64,000 nt of DNA from Siphonodentalium dalli (GCA_032622095.1 CP136067.1:46355549-46419548); one strand, 5' to 3'; shown: positions 11,993 to 24,062, counted from the stretch's first letter. Notes: a model not told the origin generated them from the letters alone. Numbers and translations: made by a program.

Positions 11993-12954
11993 CACTGTGT
12001 AGGAACTGTTACATCGGAAGTCGTTCTATCGCCGGTATTGTGATGGTTCTTGCCTGATTTGTTACGGTTCCTGATGATTGAAAATAATCATTTTTGTGAC
12101 AAAATCACGTATAATTATAGATATCTTGAATATATTATACTTTCCTGAATGAACAGAGGCTGCATAAGTGCCGTGTTATCGAAATCTGAACTCTAGACCA
12201 CAATTAACTCGGTATTAGCGAGTTAACGCGTAAATATCAATATGTTATCACTGAAAATCAAGCCATGTGGACGCAATTTCTTTGTTTTTCGTGGCGTATA
12301 AAATAGGAAACGCATTCTGAAGACAAACACTGACTATAAAGTATACCCGTGTTATTCTTCTGTAAAATAGCTGAGAAAGTATCCTGACAGGTGTTGATAA
12401 TTGGGAGCTGTGGCCTCGTAATCAACACGGGTGCGTGTTACGGTTCTATTTCAAACCAATCACGGCTGAGACGGTTCTGTGCATGAGATTTATTCGAACG
12501 ATTTCTGCACTTTGGTCCGAAAATCGTCTTGCATGTGTATCTGACATTTTAAACCAGATAATGACTGTAGCTTATGTAATTTTCATAATAGAACAGGTAT
12601 ATTAAGAAATAACACAATAAATACCTAATACGGAAGATTATACTATTAAGTGACATTAATAGGCAGAAATAAAATATTGAAAGTCCCGATGAGTATAGTA
12701 TCATAATCATGCCTGCCTATATAAATGACCAATGGTAATATAAAACTACTCCTCAGGAGAATATGAGATGTTATATTCATTTACTTAATCTGGGCATTAT
12801 TGAAAGATCCAGGTGTGACAATATTTCAATGCCAGCGCCATCATATTTCCTCCTCTGAAGTCCGCCTGAGGGACATTTACAAATGTTTGTCGCCCAGACA
12901 TGAATATAACTTATGAAATCACGTTCAACTGAATCATTGATAGGTTATGACGTG

Positions 12955-13413
12955 ATTTGTGTGGTGGGTGGACTTGGGGGTGCCTAATTTGTGTATATCC
13001 CCAACTTTGGTCAAAATGTTCAACAGTTACAAATTTATTATCTTACAATATATTGGTTAACACCAACAATATGTTGAAATTGTTCTCTTATTTTGATTTG
13101 ACAACAATTTAATAGTGGGGAATTTGTCGTTTTTAGACCAACATTTGCATACTTTCCTACACTTTAAACGTGCATATAATCAACCATATTTGACATATAC
13201 AAATGGACACCTTTTCTTTAGAGTTGATCCAAAAGTCATGATGGGTGGACAGGAAGTAGGGAGCAGGGGTGATCTAGTTTCTATATGACATTTACCCCCT
13301 CCCGAAATTGGCAAGAAACTGGTTAATAGACAAATAATCTAATTACATTTATTTAATATGCTTTGTATTAAATAATGTATTCCTCTCTCTCTCTCTCCAT
13401 CTATCTATCTCTC

Positions 13414-13488
<75 letters not shown>

Positions 13489-13850
13489 GGGGTGGGGCGC
13501 AGGTTGGAAACTTCCATCACTTGGGAATCTTGAAGCCAGTCTAGATGATTTTTGCAATTTTCAGGTTCAGATATTCAGATATCCGCATTTTCTCACTGGG
13601 CCCATGTATCCTGGGTCCCCCCCCCCCCCCATTTGCATGGTGGCCAATCAAAGGCAACAAATCAATTCACTTCAGAATGGCATACAATCTAGAGCTATAA
13701 TGTGTCATACAGTTGGGAAAAACCAAACCCCAGGCCTTGTGCATGAGTTTGGTCTGTTTCAAGGGGATGATGCTGTTGGAAATTCCAAGGTGGACGCCCA
13801 AACATCGGAGACCCTCAAGCCCACGTCCCTGCTCACTTGACACGTTATCA
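12955..13850 (+). repeat. Interspersed repeat, copy 2 of 2
   Basis: Matches 3060-3515 through CCCAACTTTGGTCAAAATGTT at 13000, GGGGAATTTGTCGTTTTTAG at 13119 and AAGGTGGACGCCC ... CGTCCCTG near 13790. The CT microsatellite separates the halves. Confidence 0.5.
13381..13483. repeat. (CT)n microsatellite
   Basis: About 100 bases of almost pure CT, with short CTAT interruptions near 13398-13412. Likely length-polymorphic. Confidence 0.95.
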
Positions 13851-13965
13851 GCGAGGAATAATAATGTGCATTATAATAGCCAGGTTCGGACACCCATAAC
13901 ACCGATTTCTAATGATTCATTTGTATGAATGTTTAGCTAATAATTCAAACAATCTGTTACTGCAT

Positions 13966-14255
13966 GTTGAATTTAATAGCTGAGCATTCCTACAAATGAA
14001 TCAATGTGATTCAAGTCGCTGCTCGTTACAGCACATTTAGTCACCAAAGGATTAACATCCATATAATAATATTTGTAACTCCATGATTCTTTTCTCTTTT
14101 TTTTATATGTTACTGCTTGTTGAACTTAATAGCCAAGCATTCCTACAAATTAATCAATAGGATTCAAGTCAATTCTCATTACAGCGCATTTAGTAACCAA
14201 AGGTTTAACATCCATATAATAATATTTGTAACTGTAGGATTCTTTGCTTTTTTAT
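13966..14255. repeat. 148 bp tandem duplication (2 copies)
   Basis: Copy 1 starts near 13960 with TTACTGCATGTTGAATTTAA, copy 2 near 14109 with TTACTGCTTGTTGAACTTAA. Both continue through AGCATTCCTACAAAT, GATTCAAGTC, ACATCCATATAATAATATTT and a T-rich end. Divergence is about 10%. Confidence 0.8.
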
Positions 14256-14514
14256 ATCTTCTATTAAAAAATCAGAGATCCCTAGTCAATCTAAAATATG
14301 ATTGAATGAAAGGTTATCGTACTTGTATATGCTTTAATATCTGCATATTCTAGAATTCTAGAATTTAACCTAGATAATCAGCATCCAGCAAGCGGATGCC
14401 CGACATAAACTTCATAAACTGCGTAATCAGAACATTTTATGGGTGTTAACGAACTTTTAACGTCTTATTTTTGGCTTTTTGTTGAGTACAATACGTCTTC
14501 GAAAATAGATAACA

Positions 14515-14990
14515 CTAGTCCGGGCTATTTAGGGATTCTTTTGTGATCGTCTCCGCCTGGACAAACTATTGTTCGATCGGCCCGGAAACATGCCTATATG
14601 AGCGAATATGGTCAAGGACATGGTCGCACGTGAAATTGGACCCACCCACATTGTTCCCGGGATCAAAGTAGGCCTACATTATATCAAATTTGAGGTCCAG
14701 AAACATGCCTATATGAGCGTATATGAGCGAGGTCAAGGCCAAGGACACGGTCGCAAATGAAATTGGACCCGCCCATATTGTTCCCGTGATCAAAGTAGAA
14801 CCAGCTACCAAATTTGAGTGGGATCGGTCGAGGTCCAGAAACATGCCTATATGAGCGTATTTGAGCAAGGTCAAGGACACGGTCGCACGTGAAATTGGAC
14901 CCGCCCATATTGTTCCCCGGATCAAAGTAGGCCTACAAACCAAATTTGAGTCGGATCGGTCGAGCAGTTTTTCGAGTCTATAACACAAAT
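14515..14990 (+). repeat. Tandem array of a 115-140 bp unit (3 copies)
   Basis: Units begin at about 14588, 14704 and 14841 with CATGCCTATATGAGCG. They pass through GGACACGGTCGCA, TGAAATTGGACCCGCCCA and GATCAAAGTAGGCC and end in GATCGGTCGAG. The 5' lead-in GTCCGGGCTATTTAGGGAT is shared with 43790 and, inverted, with 16620. It is part of an interspersed family whose tail is rich in CAGACAGA. Confidence 0.8.
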
Positions 14991-15014
14991 ACAGACAGAA
15001 GTTCCAAAATATAT

Positions 15015-15527
15015 TATAGACTAGCCGATGAGCCCGACGTTGTCCGGGCTATTCAAAAACCAAATTTCAAGTCGATAGCTCCACCCGTTGTCCGGGCTAT
15101 TCAAAAACCAAATTTCAAGTCGATAGCTCCACCCGTTTCCGAGATCTGTTCTGCGCATGCGCGAAGCTGGCGTTGCACGGGCTCGGCGACCCGATAAAAT
15201 TCGTATCCGGGGCAAGATACATTCACATACCAAATTTCAAGTCGATAGCTCCACCCGTTTCTGAGATCTCGTCTGCGCATGCGCGAAGCTGGCGTCGCAC
15301 GGGCTCGGCGATCCGATAAAATTCGTATCCGGGGCAAGATACATTCACATAGCAAATTTCAAGTCGATTGCTCCACCCGTTTCCGAGATCTCGTCTGCGC
15401 ATGCGCGAAGCGGGCGCCGCGCGGGCTTGCCAATACGACAACGTCCACCGCCTGGTCAAACTACACACACGTACCAAGTTTCGTCCCGATCGGTCGAGAA
15501 TCGTAGATTTGTATAAATGACAAACAA

Positions 15528-15568
<41 letters not shown>

Positions 15569-15575
15569 GGTCTTC
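15015..15575 (+). repeat. Tandem array of a ~115 bp unit plus (GACA)n tail
   Basis: Units contain CAAATTTCAAGTCGATAGCT, CCACCCGTTTCCGAGATCTC, GTCTGCGCATGCGCGAAGC and AAAATTCGTATCCGGGGCAA. A partial unit comes first, then three fuller ones, ending in a CAGACAGACAGA run near 15530-15570. ORFs across it on both strands are repeat artefacts. Confidence 0.8.
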
Positions 15576-16329
15576 AAAATATATATGAGATAAAATACAA
15601 GACAGATAACTCTATATATCCCGTTTACGCTCACGCTTTCCGAAGTTCAGAACTATGAAATTTCACTATTGTTAACCGGCTGTTGACCCATGGAAATGTT
15701 GGACCTGCAAAACGCGTTATTTTTCAAACTAGTTTGTGAAATTTGATAGGCGTAACACAGCTTGTTGGATAAGCATAGAAAGGCAGTGTAATTCATCGAA
15801 ATTAATGACATGTGGTGCAAATTTCAACTTAATGCATAGTTTGTTGAGTTTATCTTTGTATACTTTCACAAAATTGGCAGTTTGAACCATGTACCATGGC
15901 AAATAATAGCCATAGTTTTACCCGTATAGAACGATTAAATTGGGAGAGAACCGACTCGATCAGGAGAGAACACAAACAATTATCAAAATTCGCGGTGTTT
16001 GTCGTTATTATGACTCGCACAATGAAAGTTTCGTTATTAACACGCTCATTGATGCCACAGATTGTGATTGGATTGAAAATAACTAATCGAAGTATCACCT
16101 AGATGCCTCAAAATTGCGTTTTAACAGTCAAAAAGTCGTTAAAATGTATAATTTAGATCATCAGGAACCGTCACAAATCAGTCAAGAACCATCACAAACC
16201 GGCGATAGAACGATTTCCGATGTAACAGTTCCTACACAGTGGTGAACTATTTATCATAGAATTCTTGTAGCTATCGATTATACATTTTGGAATAACTGTC
16301 TGTATGTATGTGTGTATGAATGCATGTAT

Positions 16330-16660
16330 GTATGTGTGTTATAGACTCGAACACTGCTCGACCGATCCGACTCGGATTTGGTATTTAACGTGTCAACCTA
16401 AACCTCGCTCATAGGCATGTTTCTGGACCTTGACCGATCCGACTAAAATTTGTGTGTAGGACTACTTCGATACCGGGAGCAATATGGACGGGTCCAATTT
16501 CACGTGGGACCATGTCCTTGCACGTGCTGATATAGGCATGTTTCTGGACCAATTGAAAAATAGTTTGTCCAGATGCTGTATATACCGGGTACTGCCCAGA
16601 TGAAGGCGATCGCAAAGAAATCCCTAAAATAGCCCGAACGAAGTCGAGTACATCAGCTAG
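16330..16660 (-). repeat. Copy of the CATGCCTATATGAG family, reverse orientation
   Basis: Reads as the inverse of the 14515 unit: CTCGACCGATCCGACTC near 16356, ATAGGCATGTTTCTGGACC twice, and AATCCCTAAAATAGCCCG near 16617. Confidence 0.65.
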
Positions 16661-16690
16661 TCTATTATATATTTTTGGAAGATCTCTGTG

Positions 16691-17310
16691 TGTGTGGGGG
16701 GGGGGGGGGGGGGGGGGGGGGGGTGATCTGTGTGTGTGTTCGCGATGAACTCGAAAACGACCGAGCCGATTTCGATGAAACTTGGTATGTGGTGGTATTT
16801 TCGGCCGGGAACGGGCATAGGCCTATTAATTTGTCCGTGCGACGTGACCTTGACCTTGAAATCGGGTCATTTCAATGTCAAACGCCCGAATATCACGGGA
16901 TTTCGATGAAACTTGGTATGTGGGGGTACTTTCTTATGGCGAGTCTCATAAGCATATTCATTTGCCCGTGCGTCGTGACCTTGACCTTGAAATCGGGTAA
17001 CTTCAAGGTCAAATCGCCAATTTTGATGGAATTTCGACGAAATTTGGTACGTGGGGTTAGTTTTGTCCACTGATTGTTTTGGACGGGTCCAATCGTGACC
17101 CCGACCAGACCTTGACCTTCACAATTATCAATTCAAGGTCAAATCGGGTAAAACCGGATGGATTTCGACGGGCACGTTTGTCGGGTACTTTTGTCCGGGC
17201 AGTGTTTTTGGACTGGTCAAATCGTGACCCCACTTGATCTTGACCTTCAAAATGGACAATTCAAGGTCAAAGCCCGGACGAAGTCGGGTCACCTTCTAGT
17301 ATTATATATT
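16691..17310 (+). repeat. Poly-G tract and degenerate GACCTTGACCTTGAA array
   Basis: A G run of more than 25 bases at about 16697-16723 is followed by three or four degenerate units with ATTTCGATGAAACTTGGTA, GTGACCTTGACCTTGAAATC and TTCAAGGTCAAATCG. The open frames through it are low-complexity by-products. Confidence 0.75.
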
Positions 17311-17609
17311 TCTAGATTTAGTTACAAACTTTATACCTGTATATTGTACAAAGAAATGTTTGACAAATGTATCTATATCAATATTACCATAGGGGTCATT
17401 AAAAATTAGATACGACGAAACAAAATTTTGAAGGGTGCATGTGATTGTGAGGAATGATAGGATCATAGGTAAATTTAATTTATGGACGCTTGTTAATTTT
17501 CATTGGACTACATCTATCAGGTAAATTTTTATATTTCAAATGATGACAGGAATGTGGAAAGTTGAACTACCCAAGTAATACTGGCTATCCGCACAAAGAT
17601 ATATACATG

Positions 17610-18160
17610 TATATAAAAAGCAAAATAGAAGATGGCTTCTGGCGACCATGTTTTCCAAAGAAATTCAAATCATTCGATAGCTCCCATCTTGTGGTCACCC
17701 CGAAGATCAATATGAAGTTTGGCGACTATCAGATGAGGGATGTGGTCTGTATAGAGGTGCTAAAGAATTCAGTCATACAAAGAGTAAGATACAAAATTGC
17801 TGTCTGTGGTCATGTTTTTAACGAAATTCGAAAAAGAAAATAGATTACTCTCATCCTGGTTATCCAGAAGATCATTGTGGAATCTGGTGACGATCGGACA
17901 ATGGATGTCGTCTGTAGGATCAACCAAATTATTTAGCCATAAAAATAGTAAAACTCAAGATCACCGCTGGCAGTGATGTTTTCACAAGGAAATTTTGAGG
18001 AAAAAAATATGGCTCCCATCTAGTGGTGACCCAAAATATCCACATGAGAAACAGTTCTCCAATAAATGCTGGCTGCAGGGTGAGCCAATTGATTCAAATT
18101 TGAAATTTGGCAGGGTGTACGTACTGCTGGTGGCCATGTTTCCCCCGCAAATTTGATAGA
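17610..18160 (+). repeat. Degenerate ~190 bp tandem repeat (3 units)
   Basis: Recurring landmarks are GGCCATGTTTTC/GGTCATGTTTT, CGAAATTCGAAAA-like stretches, GGCTCCCATCTAGTGGT and variants, then AAGATCA and GGATGTGGTCTGTA. The units are heavily diverged. No gene was recognised. Confidence 0.5.
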
Positions 18161-18518
18161 CTAATGAACAAAACCACTGAATCCGTTGAATCAATATACA
18201 TATACACATATATATATATGCATTGTTATCCACACTACTGGTATATAAAGGTACTGGAAATAACTATATTATACTATGTATACACAAAATAAACCATATA
18301 TTATGGCCATGGGTTCTAATATCCGAACATGACAGCTGAGAACTTGGTGTGAATTGAAGAGTAGTGGGGTCTCAAGAATATCTACTCCTCCACGTTAGAA
18401 ACATGCCATTAAATAGCCTAAGTATAATCTAGCTCGAAGACAGAAGTGATCCATCAAACCGCTCTTAATTCAACCAGGTCATCACACCCCAGGTATGGTC
18501 GATCACATGATGATCTAG

Positions 18519-20082
18519 GTGGAATCGGGCTTCTCAAAGTACGGAATCCCCAACACCGTTCTTAAAAACTGCGCCTATGCGATATCACCAGGACTGACAG
18601 CGATATTCAAAAAATCATTAGCAACAGGACAACTACCATCTGACTGGGTAAGTGCAAACATCGCACCCGTCTACAAAAAAAGGAGACGTCCATCTTGCAG
18701 AAAACTACAGACCTGTCTCTCTAACATCTGTATGTTGCAAAATCATGGAACACATTGTATGTCGACATAATATTATAATGAACCACCTAGAAAAGCATAA
18801 CATCTTGACGTCACTAAATCATGGATTTAGGAAAGGACACTCATGCGTCACACAGCTATTGACCACCAACATAGATTTCCTAACAACATTTGACGAGAAA
18901 ATTCAAACTGATGCCGCAATATTAGACTTCTCAAAAGCATTTGACACCGTACCACACAGAAAACTGCTCGCCAAAGTAAGCAACTACGGTATCAAAGGAA
19001 AGCTCCACACCTGGCTTGAAAACTTCCTGACGCAGAGACAAATGAGAGTCGTCGTTGAAGGGCAAGCTTCATCCAGCGTTTCCGTCGACTCTGGCGTGCC
19101 ACAGGGAAAAGTGCTTGGACCTCTGCTTTTCCTGTGCCACATCAATGACCTACCAGATTGTGTCTCCTCGCAGGTGAGGTTATTCGCAGACGACTGTCTA
19201 CTATATCGCCAAATAAAGACATACAACGACCATGTCACTCTACAGAAAGACCTAGAGAAGCTTGAGGTATGGGCAGAAAAGTGGGGCATGCGATTTAACG
19301 CTAAGAAGTGCTATATCATGTCCATGAGCAAAACAACATCTTTCACATACCAGCTAAACAACTGCCTACTGGAAGAAGTAGATGAAAACCCATACCTGGG
19401 GGTGACACTTTCCAAGGACATGAAATGGTCATCTCACATCACCAAAATCACACAGAAGGCGAATAGTACGCTAGGCTTCATTAGAAGAAACCTAAAGAAG
19501 GCTCCAGCCAAAATCAAGCTGATCGCATACGAAACCTTAGTGCGACCAAAGATGGAATATGCATCAGTTGTCTGGGACCCCCACCTGATAGGAGACATTG
19601 ACAAACTAGAGAGGATACAGAAGAGAGCAGCGAGATTCCTAACAGGGGACTATACATCACAAGAGGCAGGAACAATTACCAACATGCTGCGTGAATTACA
19701 GCTACAAACACTAGAAGGCCGAAGGTATGACCACCGACTCCAGTTGTTTGGCAAGGTAGTGGACGGGCTGGTCCCGGCTATCGACACCAAAGACCTGTTG
19801 AGACCAAAACAAAAAGTGGGTCGAAAAATCAAAGCTCGGAAGTTCGAGGGGTACGTGTCAAAGAACTTTGTTTCTACGCAGGAGTGTAACAACTCAAAAC
19901 CCTATGAACCAATCGACGCGCAGACTACAGAATTCAAAAACTCATTCTTCCCTAAAACAATCAAGGACTGGAATACTCTGGAAGAAGACAGCATGCGATC
20001 CATCCAAATGACAATGGACGGAGAACCAGCTGAAAACAACAAAACGTCCAAATCGTCCCATCCCACGCGCTTATACATCTGA
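18519..20082 (+). mobile_element. Non-LTR retrotransposon (CR1/Jockey-like LINE), 5'-truncated reverse transcriptase ORF
   Basis: This encodes the C-terminal part of a LINE polyprotein, whose reverse transcriptase copies element RNA into a nicked target. Seen in the 476-residue frame opening at 18652: ENYRPVSLTSVCCKIME near residues 17-33, GFRKGHSCVTQLL (58-70), the catalytic aspartate of block A in LDFSKAFDTVPHR (91-103), SGVPQGKVLGPLLF (147-160), the catalytic FADD box in RLFADDCLLY (nt 19183-19194), and the thumb-like LERIQKRAARFLTGDY. The preceding coding stretch (MESGFSKYGIPNTV through SANIAPVYKK) is in another frame. The shift falls at an A run near 18677-18683, so the copy is dead. The endonuclease domain is absent. 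An ACAGAT tail (about 20103-20121) marks the 3' end. Confidence 0.88.
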
Positions 20083-20102
20083 ACGGATCCTGCGCGCATC
20101 AA

Positions 20103-20125
20103 ATACAGATACAGATACAGAATCA
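20103..20125 (+). repeat. LINE 3' tail (ATACAG)n
   Basis: About three ATACAG units 21 bases after the LINE stop codon. Short tandem 3' ends are typical of CR1/L2-type elements, so this probably marks the element's end. Confidence 0.6.
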
Positions 20126-20224
20126 AAATGTTTAAACCAAGTACAAAATGAAGGTACATGTTTAAACGATCAAAATGTTGTTGTTGAATAAATGCACCAA
20201 AAGGGAGCCTGTTTTAGCAACTAT

Positions 20225-20558
20225 GGTATCAAATTTTCCAAAACTTGTTATTTATCATCATTTTGTTCAACAAAATATGGCCGTATTATCACTAAAGTAT
20301 CACAAAATTTGACTTCATGATGTTAGAGTTATCCATCTTCATCCGCAATTTTGTCCGAGACCCCCCCCCCCCCCCGTTTGACCACGCGTTTCTCGGCCAA
20401 ATATCATTACACATCTCGAGAAATAAAACTTCAAAAATCGATATATGATCACACTGAGCTTTGATGGGTGGGTTCCTCGACTCGAATCAAATATTTTTTA
20501 CGCCCGAAGCCAAAGAAATAGCAAATTAGGAGCGTCTGATCGGTTTGAGTACCTTTAA
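20225..20558. mobile_element. TTAA-flanked MITE, family G (copy 3, partial)
   Basis: The right part matches copy 4: TTATTTATCATCATTTTGTT, TTAGAGTTATCCATCTTCAT and ATCCGCAATTTTGTCCGAGA, then a C run, ending in TCGGTTTGAGTACCTTTAAA. The left end is not clear. Confidence 0.65.
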
Positions 20559-20962
20559 AATTCTTTCTCTTTCGAAAGTCGATATCTGACTACCAAAACC
20601 TCTCATGAATGGGCGTTCGATCTTACTATTTTTTGGTATATCCTTGGAAAAACATATAAATAGTACAGTAAATGTGATGCGTAGCCTACCATGCACCATT
20701 TCCGCGCACTGGCTCATCTGGAGACTAATATTATCCATCATGACCTGGGATGTGAGATGGACAAAATCTTGTCCTCGGGGCCAGATATTTGGGTCGCGCG
20801 GACACGAGGCTTGCCGAGGGTGACTTTTCCATACCCATATCCCAGGTCACGATGAATCATTTCTCTCCCAAACCAAGAGCCTCATTAATTCTGTGCATGC
20901 ATGTTCGTGATTATCGTGGATGATTTCGATATATACCGTAGAAACAAAGCGGGTTACAGGGT

Positions 20963-21416
20963 TAAAGGTACTCAATCCCATTCGATTGTCTTCATATAAT
21001 TAGATTCCAACAACAACAACAACAACAACATTTTTTTGAAATGACGCTTCAGTTATCAGAATTGATTAATTGCCCAAAAAATAATGCTAGTGACTGTCAA
21101 CTATATAGTATAAAATTGCCTGAAACGTGTTATTTATCAACATGTTGTTCGTCGAAATTTGGCCATATTATCAACACAAAGCCTCTTGATTTTAGAGTTA
21201 TCCATCTTCATCCGCAATTTGGTCCGAGACCGTAGGCTCGTCGACTTTTTACTGGGCCACTATTAAGTATCGATGGTGAAAAATAATAGATTCAAAAATC
21301 GATATCTAGTAACTATGAGCTTTGATAGGTGGGTTCCTCGACTCGAATGAAATATTTTTACCCCCGAATCCAAATAAATAGTAATTGTGGGGCGCTTAAT
21401 CGGATTATGCATCTTA
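20963..21416. mobile_element. TTAA-flanked MITE, family G (copy 4)
   Basis: From TTAAAGGTACTCAATCCCAT to CGGATTATGCATCTTAA. It contains a (CAA)n stretch near 21008 and the family landmarks TTATCCATCTTCATCCGCAA, ATCGATATC and GTGGGTTCCTCGACTCGAAT. Confidence 0.75.
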
Positions 21417-21756
21417 ATGTTTGAGTGAAGTGAAATCGACATGGCTCGCGTGAAAACGACATGCATATACGTCACAACTTTTCACCTGCATGAATTCCGA
21501 TAAATGCGTATTGATATGAAATATTTACAAATAGACAAACTGTGTTTGCCATGGGAGATATATTGGTACTATATTAGACAAGTGAACATGTTTATACGTT
21601 TATACATGACAGAAAATTCTTAGTCGACGATTTATTGCAACGATGAACATTTTTCGAAAGTGGAACTATTTCATTCGTCATTTGTGAAGGTTCAGCCCGT
21701 ACATGCTGCCAAATGTACAAGCTCTACAGTACAGTAACCCAGAAAAAAATTGACCC

Positions 21757-21808
21757 ACCCCCAATAATGCTTAATCCTATAGGATTAAGTATTATTGGGG
21801 TGGGGGTA
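21757..21808. repeat. Short palindrome centred on CCTATAGG
   Basis: CCCACCCCCAATAATGCTTA and its inverse meet at CCTATAGG, giving a ~50 bp near-perfect hairpin. The outer flanks AATTTTTTTC and GGGAC also partly mirror. Confidence 0.7.
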
Positions 21809-21877
21809 AATTTTGGTATATCCTTCATGTAAGAATACACGAAACCACGCATCCCCTCCATTCTCCATATGTATTAG

Positions 21878-21925
21878 GGTTAGGGTTATGGTCAGGGCTA
21901 GGGTTAGGGTTAGGGATATGGTTAA
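21878..21925 (+). repeat. Degenerate TTAGGG repeats (interstitial)
   Basis: About seven TTAGGG-like hexamers (TTAGGGTTAGGGTTATGG and similar) with substitutions. The hexamer matches the metazoan telomere unit. The short, degenerate, internal placement points to an interstitial tract, not a chromosome end. Confidence 0.75.
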
Positions 21926-23365
21926 TACCCAATTTTTTTCTCTGGGGACCTGTGGTTTATAGGGCATTTTATATCTATTCATCTCTATACTCTCACACGC
22001 CCGGCGTATGGAGAGGGATCGAGTAGATCCAAATTTGTCCAGGAATTTTTGCCGAACACGTGACTTTTTCCGCCACGGTAGGGATCTTTAACGTGGCCAA
22101 GGAGTCACTGGTTCCTATCCTATTCCTATTTTATCAAACTCTGTGATTGCAAGTTGGCTTAATATGTTGAAGGTTCTCTGCGTTTAACTAACTGTTGGAG
22201 GCACATCTCATTTTCATTAGCGTCCACGAACTGGTCTGTATTTTTTTATTTGAAATGTGAAGCATAACTATTGGTCGCCATTGGTTTAGTTGACACAAGA
22301 ATTGAACATGGCTTGTTAAAATAGTTCCGACTCTTTAATTAAATAGGTAAAGTAGTCACTTGGGTAGGGCGAGACAGCTGGTCACTCATGGTATAAGAGG
22401 GGGAAATCTCAGACAGCTATCTCACACGGGCTGCATGTGTTAAAATGTGTAGGGGGTGGGAGAAGTTCCGTTCTCGAGCGGGTGACAAATCCCAATGTCT
22501 GCTGATATTGCAACAAACGTTGAATTGATTACCCGGTAGAAATTCCATACTTATAAACAACTTAAAATTAAAATCGGGTCATCAAATCAACCAAAATCAT
22601 TCTCCTACTGTGAGTATTAACTTAGAAATATATTATTATATATTGCTATAAACGTCCCTGTCAGAACATCAAACAGTTACAAAGTTTTGAACTGAGTCTA
22701 ACGAGAGCAGAGATTCATTCCATGATCCAGCTTGATACAAATTCAGTTTTATAGTAAACTAGCTGAAACAGGCTCAAACAGGTGACTGCACATTTTGATC
22801 TTTTAAACATTTTGATTAAAAATATATATCGAAATTTTGATTTGTTTATATTGAACTCTAATCTTACCAAATAAAAACTAACTATTTGTGTTACAACATC
22901 CGCCAGGGTACCCTGAGTCACCACACCACATTTGTTAAAATTCAATCCATGGGTTTGGGAGAATAATCAAGAACAGTCAGACAGACGAATGGACAGAAAC
23001 CTCCTACTTGTTTATATATAGATTTAATTCCATGAACAGTTGGAAGTTCATCATTTTGCAATCATGACTAAAAGTCAGATTTGTTTTAATAATTGGATAG
23101 AAACCAATTCATTTTTAATTAGAATGCTGGGAAATTCAATACTCAAAAGTATTGTATATGTACCTCTAGGACACATGTCAGGATTAAACAATATACTCTA
23201 TATTGTTACATGGTGCTGTAGCTAATAAACTGTTAAAATGGGTGTAGAATAAAGAGTAAAACAATATTTTATGGCATTTCATAATTTATTGTTAACATAA
23301 TACAATAACTTATTACAACAACCTTTGGTACATGGTCATAACGCACATGAGCTGATGGAGAGAAC
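21926..23365. other. Unassigned sequence
   Basis: No exon or RNA gene supported. CCACGGTAGGGATCTTTAAC near 22073 looks like part of a common dispersed repeat, but no second copy lies in this window. Confidence 0.3.
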
Positions 23366-23603
23366 ATAACCCTTTCTTTACGAATGGATTCTCCCATTCA
23401 GTTATAAAAGTATATATTGGATTGGTCTATTCTTCAGCTTGAAGGATGTCCAAGAAATATAAGCAGACAAGGTATAATACAAGTACAGAAGGATTCCTAT
23501 TCATTGGTGGGAAATGTTCAGATAAAAAGTTCAACAAACAGCCATTTGTTGAACTTATTATTTGAACAACTCCTGAGTTAACTACTCTTTCAATGAATAT
23601 TAA
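23366..23603 (+). mobile_element. TTAA MITE, family D (copy 1)
   Basis: Opens TAACCCTTTCTTTACGAATG and contains ATTCAGTTATAAAAGTATA, TTGGTCTATTCTTCAG, AAATGTTCAG and TTGTTGAACTTATTATTTGA. It ends ACTACTCTTTCAATGAATATTAA, abutting the next TTAA element at 23600. Other copies: 24465, 27419, 36222, 40654, 40912/42027 and 62994. Confidence 0.65.
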
Positions 23604-23859
23604 GTCTTTCCATGACTGGAGCTTCATGAAATTTTGCGAAAATCCTCTGCCAATGCATCCTGTTATATATGCGATCTCCCGTAGGGAGCCTCGCATATTT
23701 TAGAGAATATATTGGCCTAACAATATTTACCTTGACCTGGTAAGCCAGTGCAATCTCTTATATAAGCGAGGCTAAAGGGAGACTCGCATATATAAGAGAA
23801 TGCACTGACACAGGATCTTTAATGTTGCATCAGGGTGGCTCCCTTCATGAAATGATTAA
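23600..23859. mobile_element. piggyBac-type TTAA MITE, double-hairpin family B1 (copy 1)
   Basis: TTAA-bounded, with CATGACTGGAGCTTC at the left and GGCTCCCTTCATGAAA at the right. It contains two hairpins of the CTCTTATATATGCGAG type separated by CAATATTTACCTTGACCTGG. This copy has diverged. Confidence 0.7.
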
Positions 23860-23894
23860 TTGATATGCTACTGTTCAAGCAAGTACCAGTTACC

Positions 23895-24062
23895 AGTTAC
23901 CAGCCGATGGTTTGCTGCACATGGTTGACGAGTTTATTAGCCATTGAAATCACTGTTAGATTAGTCGCAAGTGTGCGGATTTCCTCCACCACTAAAACTG
24001 GCAATGTCGTGATATGGCCTTAGTGGCTAAAGCGACAATAAACCCCAATCAATCAATCAATC
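23895..24062 (+). mobile_element. SINE, 5'-truncated copy
   Basis: Matches the 3' two-thirds of the full SINE at 53987-54292, from GCCGATGGTTTGCTGCACAT through GGATTTCCTCCACCACTAAA and ATATGGCCTTAGTGGCTAAA to the (AATC)n tail. The tRNA-like head is missing, consistent with incomplete target-primed reverse transcription. Confidence 0.85.

Larger units (their letters stand above)
11993..16241. mobile_element. Candidate 4.2 kb element with ~85 bp terminal inverted repeats
   Basis: The left end, 11993-12080, reads CACTGTGTAGGAACTGTTAC then CATCGGAAGTCGTTCTATCG and continues to GGTTCCTGATGAT. The right end, 16158-16241, is its inverse with scattered substitutions. The interior has no transposase-like ORF. 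It holds a repeat copy, a CT microsatellite, a 148 bp tandem duplication and two tandem arrays. It could be a large non-autonomous DNA element that collected repeats, or two independent short elements in opposite orientation. Confidence 0.5.

Noticed and set aside
14674-15543. Several ORFs of 60-106 codons on both strands
   Set aside because: All are translations of the two tandem arrays; they repeat internally in step with the DNA unit.
16675-17073. Open frame of 132 codons rich in glycine
   Set aside because: It runs through a poly-G tract and degenerate GACCTTGACCTTGAA units; the residues repeat with the DNA units, so it is repeat-derived.
18984-20159. Minus-strand ORFs opposite the LINE
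   Set aside because: Shadows of the reverse transcriptase frame, whose plus-strand product has clear catalytic motifs.
21878-21925. Chromosome end
   Set aside because: The TTAGGG-like tract is short, degenerate and internal, with ordinary sequence on both sides.
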